Shown here: positions 1 through 12,772 of the stretch, piece after piece
Layout: each line of letters opens with the position of its first letter
Position numbering within the stretch: the first letter of the stretch is position 1
Source: Apis mellifera
Lineage: Eukaryota; Arthropoda; Insecta; Hymenoptera; Apidae
DNA: 64,000 nucleotides
NCBI RefSeq assembly: GCF_003254395.2
Contig: NC_037640.1
Coordinates: 2,009,501-2,073,500, forward strand
Direction: 5' to 3'
The notes under the pieces: generated by a model
Told to the model about the DNA's origin: nothing
Database searches by the model: none
What the model saw: only the letters and a program-made list of their open reading frames with translations
Position numbers and translations under genes: made by a program

Positions 1-79
1 TTCCGGTCGAGTTCCATTGGCGCAAGAATGCGATATTCTTGTCCGTTTGAATGAAGGAATTTCGGGGTTAGAAAGGAAG

Positions 80-109
80 AAAGAAGAAGAAGAAGAAGAA
101 GAAGAAGAA
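80..109. repeat. (GAA)n microsatellite
   Basis: An uninterrupted GAA run of about ten units, preceded by impure GGAA/GAAA. It is a purine tract on the + strand. Confidence 0.95.
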
Positions 110-500
110 AGACTCGGTATGGAGAAGTATAGGTAGAACAGGCAGCGTGCCAATGGAGCGCCAAACCTCTCATTGATCGCGTGCCTTCTCCTCATCTTTT
201 CTCTTCTTTCTCATCCTCTCCCCCTTCGCCTTTCCATTCGCTTCCCCAAAGTTTCAAGCTTCCCTCTCCCCTCTTCGTGTATAGATATATATATATACAC
301 AGGCAAGAACGGTTGGGCAACGTGCCAGCACACACTGATGTAATTAACACCCCTGCCTGACTCCGACTAACTCTCTCCATCTCCCCTCCCTCTTCCGCCC
401 ATCCATCCCTCTCTTTTCATTTTCTCTCCGCATGTCTTGTTCCAGTTGGAGCGCTTTTATCCCTCGAGAGGAGAGCTACCCCACCCGTCGACGGCTCTTC

Positions 501-518
501 TCTCCTCCTCCTCCTCCT
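501..518. repeat. (CTC)n microsatellite
   Basis: A short run of CTC triplets in a CT-rich context. Confidence 0.85.
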
Positions 519-607
519 GTTCTACCCTCTCCCTCCCCTCTTTTTCTTTTTTATTCCTCGCTGCGGTATTTATGGATCAAACCGATCTTTTCCCAGGAAG
601 GGGGCTA

Positions 608-1508
608 ATTTTTTTTGAATTTTTAAGAGAGAGATCAATTATGGTTAATGATTGTTATACGTCAAAGTCTTAAAACGTAGAAGGAAATTTATATTTGTAA
701 ATTTAGATTTGGATTAATATTTTTTTTTTTAGTGAGATGTTTTATATGATCTTAAAATTAGACATTTTGAGATTTTCTTTTTTTAATTTTTCGATTATTG
801 TATGATAAAAGAGGGATAAAATAGATGGATAATGAAGGAAAATAAAAATACTTTTAAAATAATTTTTTAAAACAAGTATCTTGTTTCGCTTATTTAAATA
901 AAATACGACTAATTTTTTGAATTTCTAAGAGAGAAATCAATTATGGTTAATAATTATTATCAAAGTTTTAAAATATAGAAGGAAATTTATTTGTAAATTT
1001 AGATTTGGATTAATATTTTTTTTTCAGTGAGATGTTTTATGATCTTAAAATTAGAAATTTTGAGATTTTCTTCTTTTAATTTTTCGATTATTGTATGATA
1101 AAAGAGGAATAAAATAAATGGATGATGAAGAGCGAAAATAAAAATACTTTTAAAATAATTTTTTAAAACGAGTATCTCGTTTCGCTTATTTAAATAAAAT
1201 ACGACTAATTTTTTGAATTTTTAAGAGAGAAATCAATTATATATTAATAATTATTATCAAAGTTTTAAAATGTAGAAGGAAATTTATCTGTAAATTTAGA
1301 TTTGGATTAATATTTTTTTTTTCAGTGAGATGTTTTATATGATCTTAAAATTAGAAATTTTGAGATTTTCTTCTTTTAATTTTTCGATTATTGTATGATA
1401 AAAGAGGAATAAAATAGATGGATGATGAAGGGCGAAAATAAAAATACTTTTAAAATAATTTTTTAAAACGAGTATCTCGTTTCGCTTATTTAAATAAAAT
1501 ATACGACT
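608..1508. repeat. Tandem repeat, about 300-bp unit, three copies
   Basis: The string GAATTTYTAAGAGAGARATC recurs at 617, 919 and 1215, giving periods of 302 and 296 bp. The rest of each unit also repeats in order: a GTAGAAGGAAATTTAT block, a poly-T run ending in AGTGAGATGTTTTAT, a GAGATTTTC block, and ATCTYGTTTCGCTTATTTAAATA at the unit end. Copies 2 and 3 resemble each other more than copy 1, which suggests a later duplication. No open frame spans the unit. The array stops abruptly at about 1508 next to unrelated sequence. Confidence 0.93.
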
Positions 1509-3625
1509 TTAAGTGAAGGATTGTGCAAAATAAAACAGCGGAAGAATCGCGTCTTCAATCTTCCCACTCGAATCTCCCCGATGCACTTTTCTTTAATGAA
1601 GATTTCTTAAAAATATTACTCTTCAGCGATGAATGACATAGAATTGCAATCAAAATATAAAACATAGATTACAAAATTCTTCGTGTTTCTTCACGATTAC
1701 GAGAGAATTATTATTAAGTTTTATTAATTTTTATTCTTCGTATCGAATCAACAAAAAGATCCACGCTATTCAAACAAATCGAAAAGAGGAAAGACATTAA
1801 GAAACGAAAATTACCCTCGCGATGATCTATCCCCCTTCTCACCACCCGTGAAATTTCCCAACACTCGCTCTCAGAATTAATTATCCTGACTAACGACCTG
1901 CGGGCCACCGCCATCCCTCTCTCACATTCCCCTCGATTCTTGTCAGCCTCGAAAAACTTGCCTGCCAATATAGACGTGTCATTGTTCCCCTACCATACTT
2001 CTGAAAAAAGGAAGCAGGGAAAAAATGTTTTCCACGAATATAAGAATAAAGAACATTCTATACTTGCGAATATACGAGACAACAATGTATGTAGAATCGA
2101 AAGTTTTGCACGATAAAAGGTTGCCCCTAAAGTTTGCAAATACATATATATATATGTATAGAGGAGCTTATTACAATACGGGTACAAGAAATACAGGAGA
2201 AAAGATGAGACGTGGTCGACAATGAGGCCGGTAACGGTCCTCGAGTCTTTCGATTCCCGGAGGCGTCTCTCATTTCTCAGGAGTGGAAGTACAGCGAGGT
2301 TGGAATCAGAGGTTGAGCGAGAAGGGGGGCGGAGAGGGGCGGAAAGGAACCTGGGGGCTAGTAACCACTAAACTAGGCGTCTAATAGCTCCCTTCGTCCA
2401 ACCGCGAACAATAGCCGGCGGTGGACGCCATCAGCTTTCCTACGGCCCCTTCAGGAATAATACCATTTCCACCAGTCGTGGTTATAAATGTCCCTCTATC
2501 GATACGAGGGACGTTTCGATTTAACGCTTTATTCGATCATTCGCGACTCTTATTTACCCTGTGAATGTAATCTCGTCTAAACGATTAGATTTTAATAATC
2601 TTCCAATTCATCCGTGAAACAGGATTTAAATATATATGTAGAATTGTAGATCGAAATCAAAGTGTTGGAAGATGTTATTTAAGAAATTATTATTCTTATC
2701 GGTTTCTCGAGTTTCCCTTCAGATTATATTAGGAATAAATTTAACTTATCTTTGTCAGGAAAAAAAAAAGAAATTTGAATTATTATAAAAATATTAAAAT
2801 TAAAAATCTTCTTTTAAAAATTTATTTATGCAAACCGGTTTTCTAAAATCTATATAAGATAAATTTTCTCGTTGTTATGCAAGATAACAAGTACAATTTT
2901 TTATTCTTTCCGCAGAAGATCCGAGGAGAGAAGGAAAAAAATAAAGAAAAATAGCGAAATCTAATTTTCAAAAGCGGCATTGCTATCGTAAAAAGATGCT
3001 TGTTGAAAAAGTAACGAAGTAAAATTGAAGGGAGTTCGCGGGATCGCGAATAATTAAATGTTTCAACCGTGCTGTTTCCAACCGTTGCTGGCGATGAATT
3101 AGCGGCAAGCCCCGGGATCCACGCGAAGGTAAAGGGCGTTTCATCCAAACTGGACTAAATGGAAGTAGTTTCCTGATTGTTTGCCTACTGGCAAACAGAA
3201 AAGGTCAGGAAGTAATGAAGCTAACGGGGCTTAAAAAAGGAAAAACACGCGTTGCACACGTCGTCCCCCCGGGGGGCCTTAGGACGACGCGTTTCCTTTT
3301 TCCACCCCTGCCCCCCCCTCTTCCTCCTCCCTTGTCCACTTGGTGCCAGCCACTTTCGCCCCGGTTGAATAGAACGCGCAATTTAATTTAATTAAATCCC
3401 AGCCGACAAAAAGTTTCGCTCGAATTTAAGCGAGGCTTTTCACGCGGCGCTACGCGAAAATGGCGAAACTTATCGGCGATTGTTTGAAGAGGAAGAGAGA
3501 GAGGGGGAGAGAAGCTTCGATTGTTTGCAAGAATTTTAGAAAGTTCAAGTGTGCAGGTACTGGTATCGGTTAAAAAATAAAGATCGTGTGTCGAAATTGC
3601 TCGAAAGATAATCGACTATACTTTG
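1509..3625. other. Non-coding stretch with two GC islands
   Basis: The stretch is mostly AT-rich, with GC-richer islands at about 2220-2480 and 3040-3480. The minus-strand ORFs at 1714-1968 and 2843-3148 show no recognisable domain or splice context. The second island holds a strong GC hairpin (separate entry). Nothing else can be supported. Confidence 0.4.
3259..3289. other. GC-rich inverted repeat (hairpin)
   Basis: CGTCGTCC at 3259-3266 is the exact reverse complement of GGACGACG at 3282-3289. Between them lies a nested CCCC/GGGG palindrome (3267-3274). The 8-bp GC-rich stem with an inner stem is the most stable short hairpin I noticed. ACGCGT occurs just outside on both sides. Confidence 0.75.
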
Positions 3626-3629
3626 GAAT

Positions 3630-4815
3630 CAAAATAAAAGACGTAGAACTTTGCTTCTTTTTTTTAACCTAAAATCTCATAGAGAGTTCTATTAGAACTG
3701 TTGTTTACAAGATTGATAAAATTTGATAGGAAAATTTCCTTGGAAAGGGAATTAAGACGTGTTATTTTAATATCCGTCTGTTGAAGATTAAAGTAGAAGA
3801 CGTAGAACTTCTTTTCTTTTTTTAACCTAACCTCAAATAGAGAGTTCTATTAGAACATAAAGATTATAAAATTAATAAAATTCGATAGAAAAATTTCCTT
3901 GGAAAAGACGTGTTATTTTAATATCTGTATGTTGAAAAGGGAAGGTTAAAGTAGAAGACGTAGAACTTCTTTTCTTTCTTTAACCTAACCTCAAATCTCA
4001 TAGAGAGTTCCATTAGAACGTAAAGTTTGATCGTTTCGTTTACAAGAATTAAGACATATTATTTTAATATCCATGTGTTGAAAAGAAAAGGCTAAAGTTC
4101 TTTTCTTTTTTTAACCTAACCTCAAATCTCATAGAGAAAGAAAAGATTGAAGAAAGAAAGTGAGGTTAAAAGTTCTAAAAACGATGTTAACGTTCAATAG
4201 CCCAAAAAATAGAAGAACTTCTTTTCTTTTTTTTAACCTAACCTCAAATCTCTATTAGAACTATTAAAGTTGATGGTTTCGTTTACAAGATTGATAAAAT
4301 TCGATAGGAAAATTTCCTTGGAAAGGGAATTAAGACGTGTTATTTTAATATCCATATGTTGAAAAGTAGAATTTCTTTTTTTTTTAACATAACCTCAAAT
4401 CTCATAGAGAGTTCTATTAGAAAGTTGATCGTTTCGTTTATAAAATTAATAAAATTCGATAAAAAAATTTCCTTGAAAAGAGAATTAAGACGTGTTATTT
4501 TAATATCCATATGTTGAAAGGAGAAGAGAAGGTTAAAAGTTTGAAAAACTATCTATGTTGACGTTTAATAGCCTAAAAAATAGAAGAACTTCTTTTCTTT
4601 TTTTAATCTAATTTCAAATTTCATAGAGAGTTCCATTAGAACGTAAAGTTGATCGTTTCAAGATTGATAAGGTTAAAATAGAACTTCTTTTTTTTAACCT
4701 AACCTCAAATCTCATAGAGAGTTCCATCAGAACGTGAAGTTTGATCGTTTCCTTTTTATAAGATTGATAAAATACGACACGATACGAAAATTTCCTTGGA
4801 GATGTTGAGGTTAAA
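3630..4815. repeat. Degenerate tandem array with TTTTAACCTAACCT anchors
   Basis: Eight copies of a block built around TTTTTAACCTAACCTCAAAT begin near 3660, 3820, 3979, 4110, 4230, 4381, 4606 and 4693. Spacings are irregular, about 87-225 bp. Following blocks also recur: CATAGAGAGTTCYATTAGAAC, GATCGTTTCGTTTAYAAGATT, AATTTCCTTGGAAAG and GACGTGTTATTTTAATATCC. Different copies lack different blocks, so the array has grown and been trimmed repeatedly. The CCTAACC core equals part of the TTAGG/CCTAA insect telomere repeat, but never more than about one and a half units, so the array is not telomeric. Confidence 0.9.
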
Positions 4816-5340
4816 GGTGATCGCGTGTCCCCCATAAATCTGGGGGAAAATTCATTGGAGCCGGGTAGCGAGACTGTTCGACAAATTCAGGTGATTCGTA
4901 CACTCGTGGAGGAACACGTGCCAGGAACCGGCTATTTCAATATTTCACGGTGAACACGCGTTACGTGGAGGGGGGAGGGGGTGGAAGTCGTCGAGGGAAA
5001 CAAGAGAGATTCCTCGGCAAGTTCGGCCAGGGTGGTGGCACAGTTAGTTAGATAGTTGGTATTTACTAGCTACGGATAGAGATACGTGTGTACATACGTA
5101 TATCCAACGGGTGTTACTAGCCTTACCCGAGGCGGTACAGTTTCCACAGATCTCGTGAACATTTCCAGGCAGGGACGAGTACAACAAGATCCATCGCATC
5201 TTCGTTTCGTCAGTTTCCCTTCCACGATCACACCACTTTGCATACAACACGGTAATTATTCAAATATCGCAAAACATTCTCGAATACGTTTGCCTTGGTA
5301 TGCAGGATTTAATTCCACAGCCGCGTGACGGTGCATATTA
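4816..5340. other. GC island with weak exon-like signals
   Basis: This GC-richer block follows directly after the degenerate array. It has an E-box CACGTG at 4915-4920 and a CGTCAGTTTCCC string near 5208. A donor-like CACG|GTAATT lies near 5250. ORFs are open on both strands (5086-5328 plus, 5044-5250 minus), which is expected from composition. It could be an untranslated first exon, but no acceptor or partner exon was found. Confidence 0.25.
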
Positions 5341-5907
5341 TCGAGCGAAATCTTGAAACGCGTGAAACTTGCTAAATTGCAAGATTTTTAACTCCGTTTA
5401 AAAGTTCCTATATACAACAAGTCGTAAGTGATAAGTTTTTTTAATAGATTCATTGGAAGAGGAAACAGATGAATAAGTTTAACAGAAAATTTGCAAAGAA
5501 ATTTTGATGAATAACTTTTAATATGATATATATATATGAATGTGAGACAACAATGTAATTATATAAATGAAAATTTCATTCTGCATACGATAATAATGAG
5601 TATTGGATTATCTTTTTCTTTTCAGAAAAGTTTGAAATCTATTTTGAGAATATAGATTATTCTCTTAAATTATAATTATCGAGCAATATTTTATCTTCCT
5701 TGTTCTTCCGAGACTCGCAAAATAAAAAAAGAAATTTAATAAAACATTATTTACGACCAATGGGAAGATCGATTATATTCATACTAATTGTATGGTACAT
5801 TTGTCATTCAACCATTGTTAATATGAGCAATAACTCATGAAATCGTGAAAGCTACGACATTCGCAGTTATATGTGGTTTTCACATATCACTCATGTTTCA
5901 AATGCAC

Positions 5908-5949
<42 letters not shown>

Positions 5950-7970
5950 ATCATAGCTGCTATTAATATGTAGAAAATATATTCGTAGAATATCTTTAGA
6001 TAAATCTTTAGAAAATTTTCAAACGTGTGCTTTTTCATATTTGAAGATTATTTATTGATTTTATATAATAATAATAACAACAGGGTAAGTATAGATCTTG
6101 ACTTCAGTAGTATGGGTCAATCATAATGGATCGAGTGGTATAGATGTACGATTAATCCTTGAATCCTTTAAAATTTGAAAAAAAGAATTTGCAAAAACTT
6201 TTTCTAAGAGATAGATGTACATGATTTAATAACTTAATTGCTTTTCTTTAGCATTTTTAAAAATTGTACATTTCTTATACAAATTTTATCAAAATCAGCT
6301 TGCATGGGATAAATATAATATTCCTTTGATGAAATTTAATTTCTTTATTTATATTTCTAAAATTCAATCTCAAATATTTTCAAGTATGGATCATTTTATG
6401 TACACTCATATATTTTTCATTCTACATTGGTAATCTTCAAGGAGGCGAAAGGAGGAAAGGTAAATCCTCCCCTGATGTTATAAAAGTAAAATTGATTTAT
6501 CCATGAAGTACGTTTCATCCATTTAATCGAGAGATTTTTAAAAAATAGAGAAAAGGAAGGAAGGCACAAATTTTCATCCATGTATCCTTTATCCAGATTA
6601 AATAAAAACTATTTGTTCGGGCAATCTTTTGCCTAATCTATCGCCTGGTTATATTCTTTCAAGGTGAGATGAAAATTTTAAAAGTTTTTCCCCATAAAAT
6701 TCGGAGAGGAACTCTGATAAAAATTGAAATATGAAAGATGTACTACTCGATTCAAATTCAATTATGCTACAAAGTTCAGTTTGCCGAGTCGATAAAAGAA
6801 AAAGAAAAATGTGAAAATCAATAATTATCTTTCGTTGTTAGTAAGGAAAAACGAGACAAAATTTGCGCAAAAAGTTTAGGACAGAAAATGATGGTAGGTT
6901 GGAAGAGACAGGGAAGCGTTTTTGAAAACTTTGAAAATTAAAATTATTTGTCGATAAATATAGATAAATCAAAAGCTTTCGATACAATAATGCTCGTTGA
7001 AGCAAAATATTTTTAAGTAACATCATAACTTTTAAAATAATATCCACGAATTATCCTTTACAAACACGATAACTGTTTCGAAAAATTTTGAAAAGTTAAA
7101 AGTATCTTATAAAACAATTTATCTATAGAAATTTTTACCATGAATATAACATAAATCCGCGTAAAATGTATCTTTTTAATTTTTAATTTTAATTTATTAA
7201 TTTAATAAAATTATTTAATTTATTTCTTTTTAAATTTCCATTGAAGGGTTAGATTGGCAAAAAATTATCAAAAAGTGTTTTTTCTTCAGCTAATCTGAAT
7301 AAAAGAACTCCAACTTTAAAAAAAATCCTCCTCCTTCAAAGAAACGTCGTGGCAACACCTCGTACCATTAACTCTATAACTAAAAATCTAAATCTCGAAA
7401 AACTTTAGAAATTGTATTTTTCTCCTCTCTCGATCTCCCCTTTGTGCGAGGATAATTTGAGACTGAAGTGAAAATACGCCATTGAATACGAGGTTGAAGC
7501 GAAACGAAACGAGAGAAAACGAAACAAAGCACGGGGGGATGAGATTCTTGAGAGACAGCGATAGGAGGATGCATCCGGGTGCAAAGAGAGTGGAAAGGAA
7601 GAAGAAAGGAGGGGAAAAAAAGGAATCTTACTTTTCGTGGATTTAAGCGGTTTCGCGACTCGCCACGTTGCTTCAACGTGAATCTAACCAGCTGCACTTT
7701 TCCCAACACCAGCCGAGTCGACTTGGATTTTTCTTTTGCAGTCCCGTAGACTGCTTTTACGCACGAGTCGGGCTACAAAATTCGCAACGGTAGACAGTTG
7801 CGAGAAGGATTCCCCTCTTTTGTCTCCTCCTCGTGGCGCAACGACGTTGAATTTCCGACAGGAAGCAGCCTTATGCTTCGTTACAGGCATACCGCCACGC
7901 GACGAATTTTCCCCGGCGAAATAATTTTAGATAAAAACGTTCGACGATGCGGGAAACGCATTGCTTTTCC
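5341..7970. other. AT-rich non-coding stretch
   Basis: I see no exon, RNA gene or element beyond the TA microsatellite. A GGTAAGTATA donor-like string occurs near 6085 but has no credible exon before it. GC rises again after about 7640, with overlapping short ORFs on both strands and no domain. Confidence 0.4.
5911..5947. repeat. (TA)n microsatellite
   Basis: About eighteen uninterrupted TA units. Confidence 0.97.
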
Positions 7971-8463
7971 ACAGGGTGTTCCATAATATGTGGAAAATAT
8001 AGCTGGAAGCTGTTTGCTCAATGTGAAAAAACTTTTGTGTAAACGTTTTTGTTCGATGCAGGCTTTTACTACCTTTAGTTATAGCTTATTTTGACTTATA
8101 ACAATATATTATACTTAATATCCCTCTTCGTAGGTATAATGTTATTGTTAAGATATAATTTGAAATAATTAATGATGTCATCGATATCTCGCAATTAAAA
8201 TTTTTTTTTATTATAATTTAATGCATTAACGAATCGATAATTATTAATGCGGTATCCATTTCCGAAAATATTAACCATTTAAAAATTTTATATAATATAA
8301 TATATTAATAATATTATATAATATCATTGATTTTACAATTTTAAAAATTAATTTCAATTGGGTTCGATCTTTTTTACCGAAAAAACTTTCGATAAATTAA
8401 AACGAATTTTTATTTTGATATACCGAAATCACAGTTGCCATATTTCATGAAACATCCTATATA
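7971..8463. mobile_element. Candidate MITE with CAGGGTGTT termini
   Basis: The left end CAGGGTGTTCCATAATATG (from 7972) pairs imperfectly with the reverse complement of CATATTTCATGAAACATCCTA (8439-8459). About 17 of 20 positions agree with one gap. The interior of roughly 490 bp is AT-rich, lacks ORFs and has almost no CpG, while both flanks are GC-richer and CpG-rich. I recall CAGGGTGTTYC ends as common on small insect repeats; that is memory, not a search result. No clear target-site duplication was seen. It could instead be chance or part of an older, larger element. Confidence 0.45.
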
Positions 8464-9064
8464 CTGTATCTCTTTTGTACGGTTTATTTAATTTTCTTCC
8501 GCAATCGAGCTTAGCAACCGGAAAATCATCGGTGTCTCGTGAAATTTTCCGGATTCCCCTAGGGAATTTGTTTCTTTCATTCGGCCAGCAGAGGGAAGCA
8601 TTCTTACCTACCTGGATGGATACTCGTGTGTGTTCGGACGGACTCGTGTATGTTCGGTTGACCGGCCCTTACGAATCTCTCGGGGAATCTCAAAGATCGT
8701 TTTGCTGACTGCGGTCTTCGCTGCTTTTTTTCATGGCGAACCGCTCGTAAACCCGACCGATGCTTTTTCTTTTTTTCTTTTCTCTCTCTCGGATCCGCAA
8801 TTTCTCCTACTCGACTTTCAAACACGAATCATTCCATTGGACGAGCGTGGCATCGAACATTTCCTCCTCGACTCTTTGATCCCTCGGACCCGGTCTCTTC
8901 GTTACATGTATGGCATCCTTTATACGCTTGATCCGTGTTCGTGGCCGACGTTCGTGCGGCGCACACGAGAATCGAAAGGAAAACGTTTTCGTGGATTTCG
9001 AACAACGTCGCTTATTTACTCGAACAAACTAGCTCGTAATCTCGAAAACAAGAGAGATATTTGA
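8464..9064. other. GC island with overlapping ORFs on both strands
   Basis: The longest frame (8630-9064, plus, 144 codons) and an antisense frame (8604-8825, minus) overlap. Neither shows a domain, a signal peptide with plausible downstream sequence, or flanking splice sites on the same strand. A minus-strand donor-like CCAG|GTAGGTAAG occurs near 8610. I treat the block as non-coding or conserved regulatory DNA rather than a gene. Confidence 0.35.
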
Positions 9065-12000
9065 GGAATTTCGGAAAAGATGGACTATTTTTTTTTTTTT
9101 TTTAAGATCGAATTATGTCTACATCTAATAAAGAAAATAATTTGTAATTAACAGTAGAATCATCAAACAAGTTGAATAGATTTATAGATTTTTCTATTGA
9201 TAAATTTAATTACAATAAATATGCTGATATTTTTTTTATAGATGTAATGTTAATGTTTATAATAAAATATATTATATATTGAAAATAAAAATTTTGTAAT
9301 TACTAATAATAAAAGAAAATTTGCAATTGATCTTTCAGATTAGTTATACTTTTAAAATTCACTTTATATCTTAATTTTTTATCTGAACTATTATTTTTAA
9401 ACATTTTCTTTCAATCTTGCCATTTTTGTTATATTATTAATTATAACATCTTTTAATAAATTAATATAATAAATTAGACTACATTGTTTTACTCAAAGAC
9501 GTGATTTCAACATTCTGAAATAAGTGTTGTGTAATTTGATATAGTCTTCTTGCAAGAAGACATTCATTTGAACAATGCTGTACACAATGATTCAGGCTCA
9601 ATGTAGAAGTGGAAACAATTGTTTTAATAAAAAAAAACATCAGATAATTGAGTTTGTATTTAGAATTTATATATTTTCTTAATGATAAGTTGACTAATGA
9701 TTAATTAATAAAAAAAAGTAATATTTATTTTAATAATATATTTAATTTAATATCTGTAACTGCAAAAGAAAGTTGTGATTTATTGAATTTGAAGTTTTAT
9801 CACTAACTCAATAAAATATTTGTATACTTATCCTTACACTTATCTTTATTATTATATTTTTATTATTTTATTGTAGAAAAAGTGTAAGCAAAATCACAAT
9901 AAATTGTTATTTTAAATTTAATTTTTCCTTTGATTTTTTAAAATATATTTTTTAATGATTCAAAGTCTTCTTGTCACTCAATTTTAAATGAATTTTCATA
10001 TAAAATTTAATTTATTTTTAACCAATACAACGCTTCGCTGTAGAATCTCTGTCTGTGGTGTTAGCAGTGAATTTTTAAATGAAATCTGTTGATTTATTTT
10101 TTTTTTCAACGTGATTCCAGCCAGTACAAACGAAGTACAGAAACACTGTATTTCATTTCTGATACTAGCAAAGTGTACACAAAGAAGAGAAAAAATCGTG
10201 GAATGTGGAAAATTTCTTCAACTGAAATTGGTATAAGAACTTAATTAAATGAACATCTTTGTAAATGAATTTGTAAATGAAAACTTGAACGCACAAATTT
10301 TGTTATTTTAAAATTGTGTTATTAAATTATAAAATTGTATTAAGCTTTCCTTAGAATACAACCTTAGAATTGTATGATTTAAAAATACTTAAAAAAAATA
10401 CAATTGTTAAATAAAGTGATAGCAAGTTATATACTATCTATCATCAATTAGTGAAGAATAAAAAAAATTCTGGAACATTTGTTATCGATATTCGATATGA
10501 GAATAGATATATATAAACTTAGCAATCTGGCTTAATCTCAGATGAGTGAAAGAAAATTTTCATTGCGTAAAAATAGTACTGATGAGATTCTTTCGATTAA
10601 AAATAATTTTAACATAAATTGATTAAATAGATTAATGATTTTGAAGTTAAAATTTCGATAAATTAATTAAAAATTGCAATTGCTTTAATTACAAATTCCA
10701 ACATCTTCGAAATTCCAAATAACTGTGAAAATAAAGATTTCATCCCTCTAACCATAAAATTGAAAAACTATTCAATGTTATAATCGGATCCACTCACGAT
10801 ATAACCGAAGAATTAAGTAGTGGAAGCTCGAAAGTGTAATCAAGCGAGCGATGTACGGGAAGATTAAAAGACGGATAGTTTTTACGAGGGAGGAAAGTTT
10901 GAAGGGACGTGAACGCGACTCGAGGTGGTGAAAATCGGGTTTCTTCTAAACTGGTCGATGGGAGGGAAAAGTTGGCGCGCGCTTTGAGCAACGTTAACTT
11001 CGGTATCGGAAGGGAAGAAGCCCTGTGATGCCCGTATGCGGCCTAACGAACCGTTCCAACGCTTATCGCCGTCAAACCAACTTTCTCAAACGAGCTGAAC
11101 GAAATAGAAGAATAAAACGCCGGGGACCCAGGTAAATCGAGCCCCGTGTGTCGAAAAGAGGAAGAAGAAGTTTTCAAGTTTTTGCCCGCCGAGTCGAAGA
11201 GTCATCGCCGTCGAAATATTTCGACGAATGTTTCGAATTTATGTCCGCGAAATAGAACTATGATCTTCTTCAACTTTGGGGAGAAGTCGGAGCGAGGGAT
11301 ATAAAAGTTGAAAAATTTTTTCTAGTACGTCGATTTTATTCGTGAAACGGGGAAGAGACACGGATTAATGCGATTTATAAATAATATTTTCAGTAGAGGA
11401 AAACTGTAAGAAACGGTTTTAAGTTTAATTCTTCGGGTTAATTGGATTTAAGGAGGAATTTGTGCAGTTTCGTTTAAATTTAAAAGTTAATTTTGAAATG
11501 TTAATGGAAACATTTGAAAGTCAAATAACGAAAAGTTGAAACAGTATTTTCAAGCGAGGAATTAAAATTTTAACGTAAATTTTGATTCTTCCAATTTTTC
11601 CAAATCCAAATTTATACTCGATCATCTTTTCAATTATCAAAGAATTAAATTTGGATGTTATTTTACTTTTCTCTAGTGTCTTGAAAAACATCTTTGTATG
11701 ATAAATATATTATATTAAATAATAAAGACAGTTATTAAGAAAAAAGAAATTAGAGAGAAAGAGAAAATATTTTAAAAAGAAAATCGTGTTGCAGTTTTTT
11801 CGAGAAGGATTAAATAAAGAGAGAAATTCGTTTTTCTTCTGCCAATCGATCGAGTTTACGATCCTTCTCTTCTTCTCACAAGCGGTTGCTTGTTCGTCGA
11901 GCGAATCATTCGGAAGAGGAAGGTTATACGTTTAATTACTACCGTTTCTACGTGTAGTTCTCCGCGAAAATTGATTTATCTCCCCTCTCGTCGATGTATT

Positions 12001-12770
12001 CTGGATTTTACTCAGTCAATTCTCCGAACAATGAGTTGTAATAGTCATTTAAGACCGAGGGAATCGAATTTTAGTTCCCTTCGTGTAAAATTCTCAATTC
12101 CTACAGTGGTGTCAGAACTCGATCGAATTTCGCCGTTGGCATTGATATTTTTTCCAGATATTTCCAAGATTGAAACTTGAAGGAAACTGAATTTTGATCG
12201 TCGATCGATTCAATAATAATAAAATATAATAAAAACGTGTGCCATTTTTATTCGAACAGGATATTTGTGTCGTTATTATTTACTTTTTTTATATGATAAA
12301 TTATAGTAATAGTTATTTCTTGTAAGTAAACTATTAGATGATTCATTATTTAAGTTTTAGAAATCAAAATGAAAAATGTTATCGATAAATAATTATCTTT
12401 GTAAATCTTAATAATTACGTAGAAGACGTTGTAATGTTCAATAAATAGTTAATAATAAATATTTAATTAAAATCAATGATAAATCTTTTTCTTGATATAG
12501 ATTTGGAAAAATGTTTAATTTTTAATGCTGAAACGAATGACATTAAAATTATTAAAAATTACTATATATAATATAATTTGTTATTATTATAAAATAGAAT
12601 TTGATCGTTTACTGTAATAATTACTATTTTTATCTTTATTTAACAATTTTTTATATTAAATCAAATTTAATAATTGAAATTAATATATTTTTAATTAGAT
12701 TAATGAAAATTTAAATCAAATAAAATAATATTTCGCGCGATTTTTTGATTTGTAGAATTAGTTATGATTT
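9065..12770. other. AT-rich non-coding stretch with a GC island at 10.8-11.3 kb
   Basis: Most is very AT-rich and CpG-poor. The block at about 10780-11340 is GC-richer and holds only short antisense ORFs. The plus-strand ORF at 11890-12180 has no recognisable feature. An 18-bp perfect palindrome lies at 9544-9561 (separate entry). Confidence 0.4.
9544..9561. other. 18-bp perfect palindrome
   Basis: GTCTTCTTGCAAGAAGAC equals its own reverse complement. The core TTCTTGCAAGAA resembles a dyad transcription-factor site, but no factor can be named. Confidence 0.6.
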
Positions 12771-12772
12771 CA

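Larger units (their letters stand above)
1..600. other. GC-elevated, pyrimidine-rich non-coding block
   Basis: This block is richer in G+C than the region after 600 and contains long CT-rich stretches, a GAA run and a CTC run. Both strands carry short open frames (192-380 minus, 437-673 plus), but their products are low-complexity and show no domain. I see no splice-flanked exon. It may be intergenic, intronic or promoter-distal sequence. Confidence 0.4.

Noticed and set aside
3630..4815. Interstitial telomere array
   Set aside because: CCTAA never repeats more than about one and a half units at a time; the larger unit is a different repeat.
8604..8825. Minus-strand exon ending at CCAG|GTAGGT
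   Set aside because: A donor-like string alone; the coding frame upstream is lysine-rich low complexity and no acceptor was found.
8630..9064. 144-codon plus-strand ORF
   Set aside because: It lies in a GC island with an antisense ORF also open; no domain, no splice context, and the composition explains the lack of stops.
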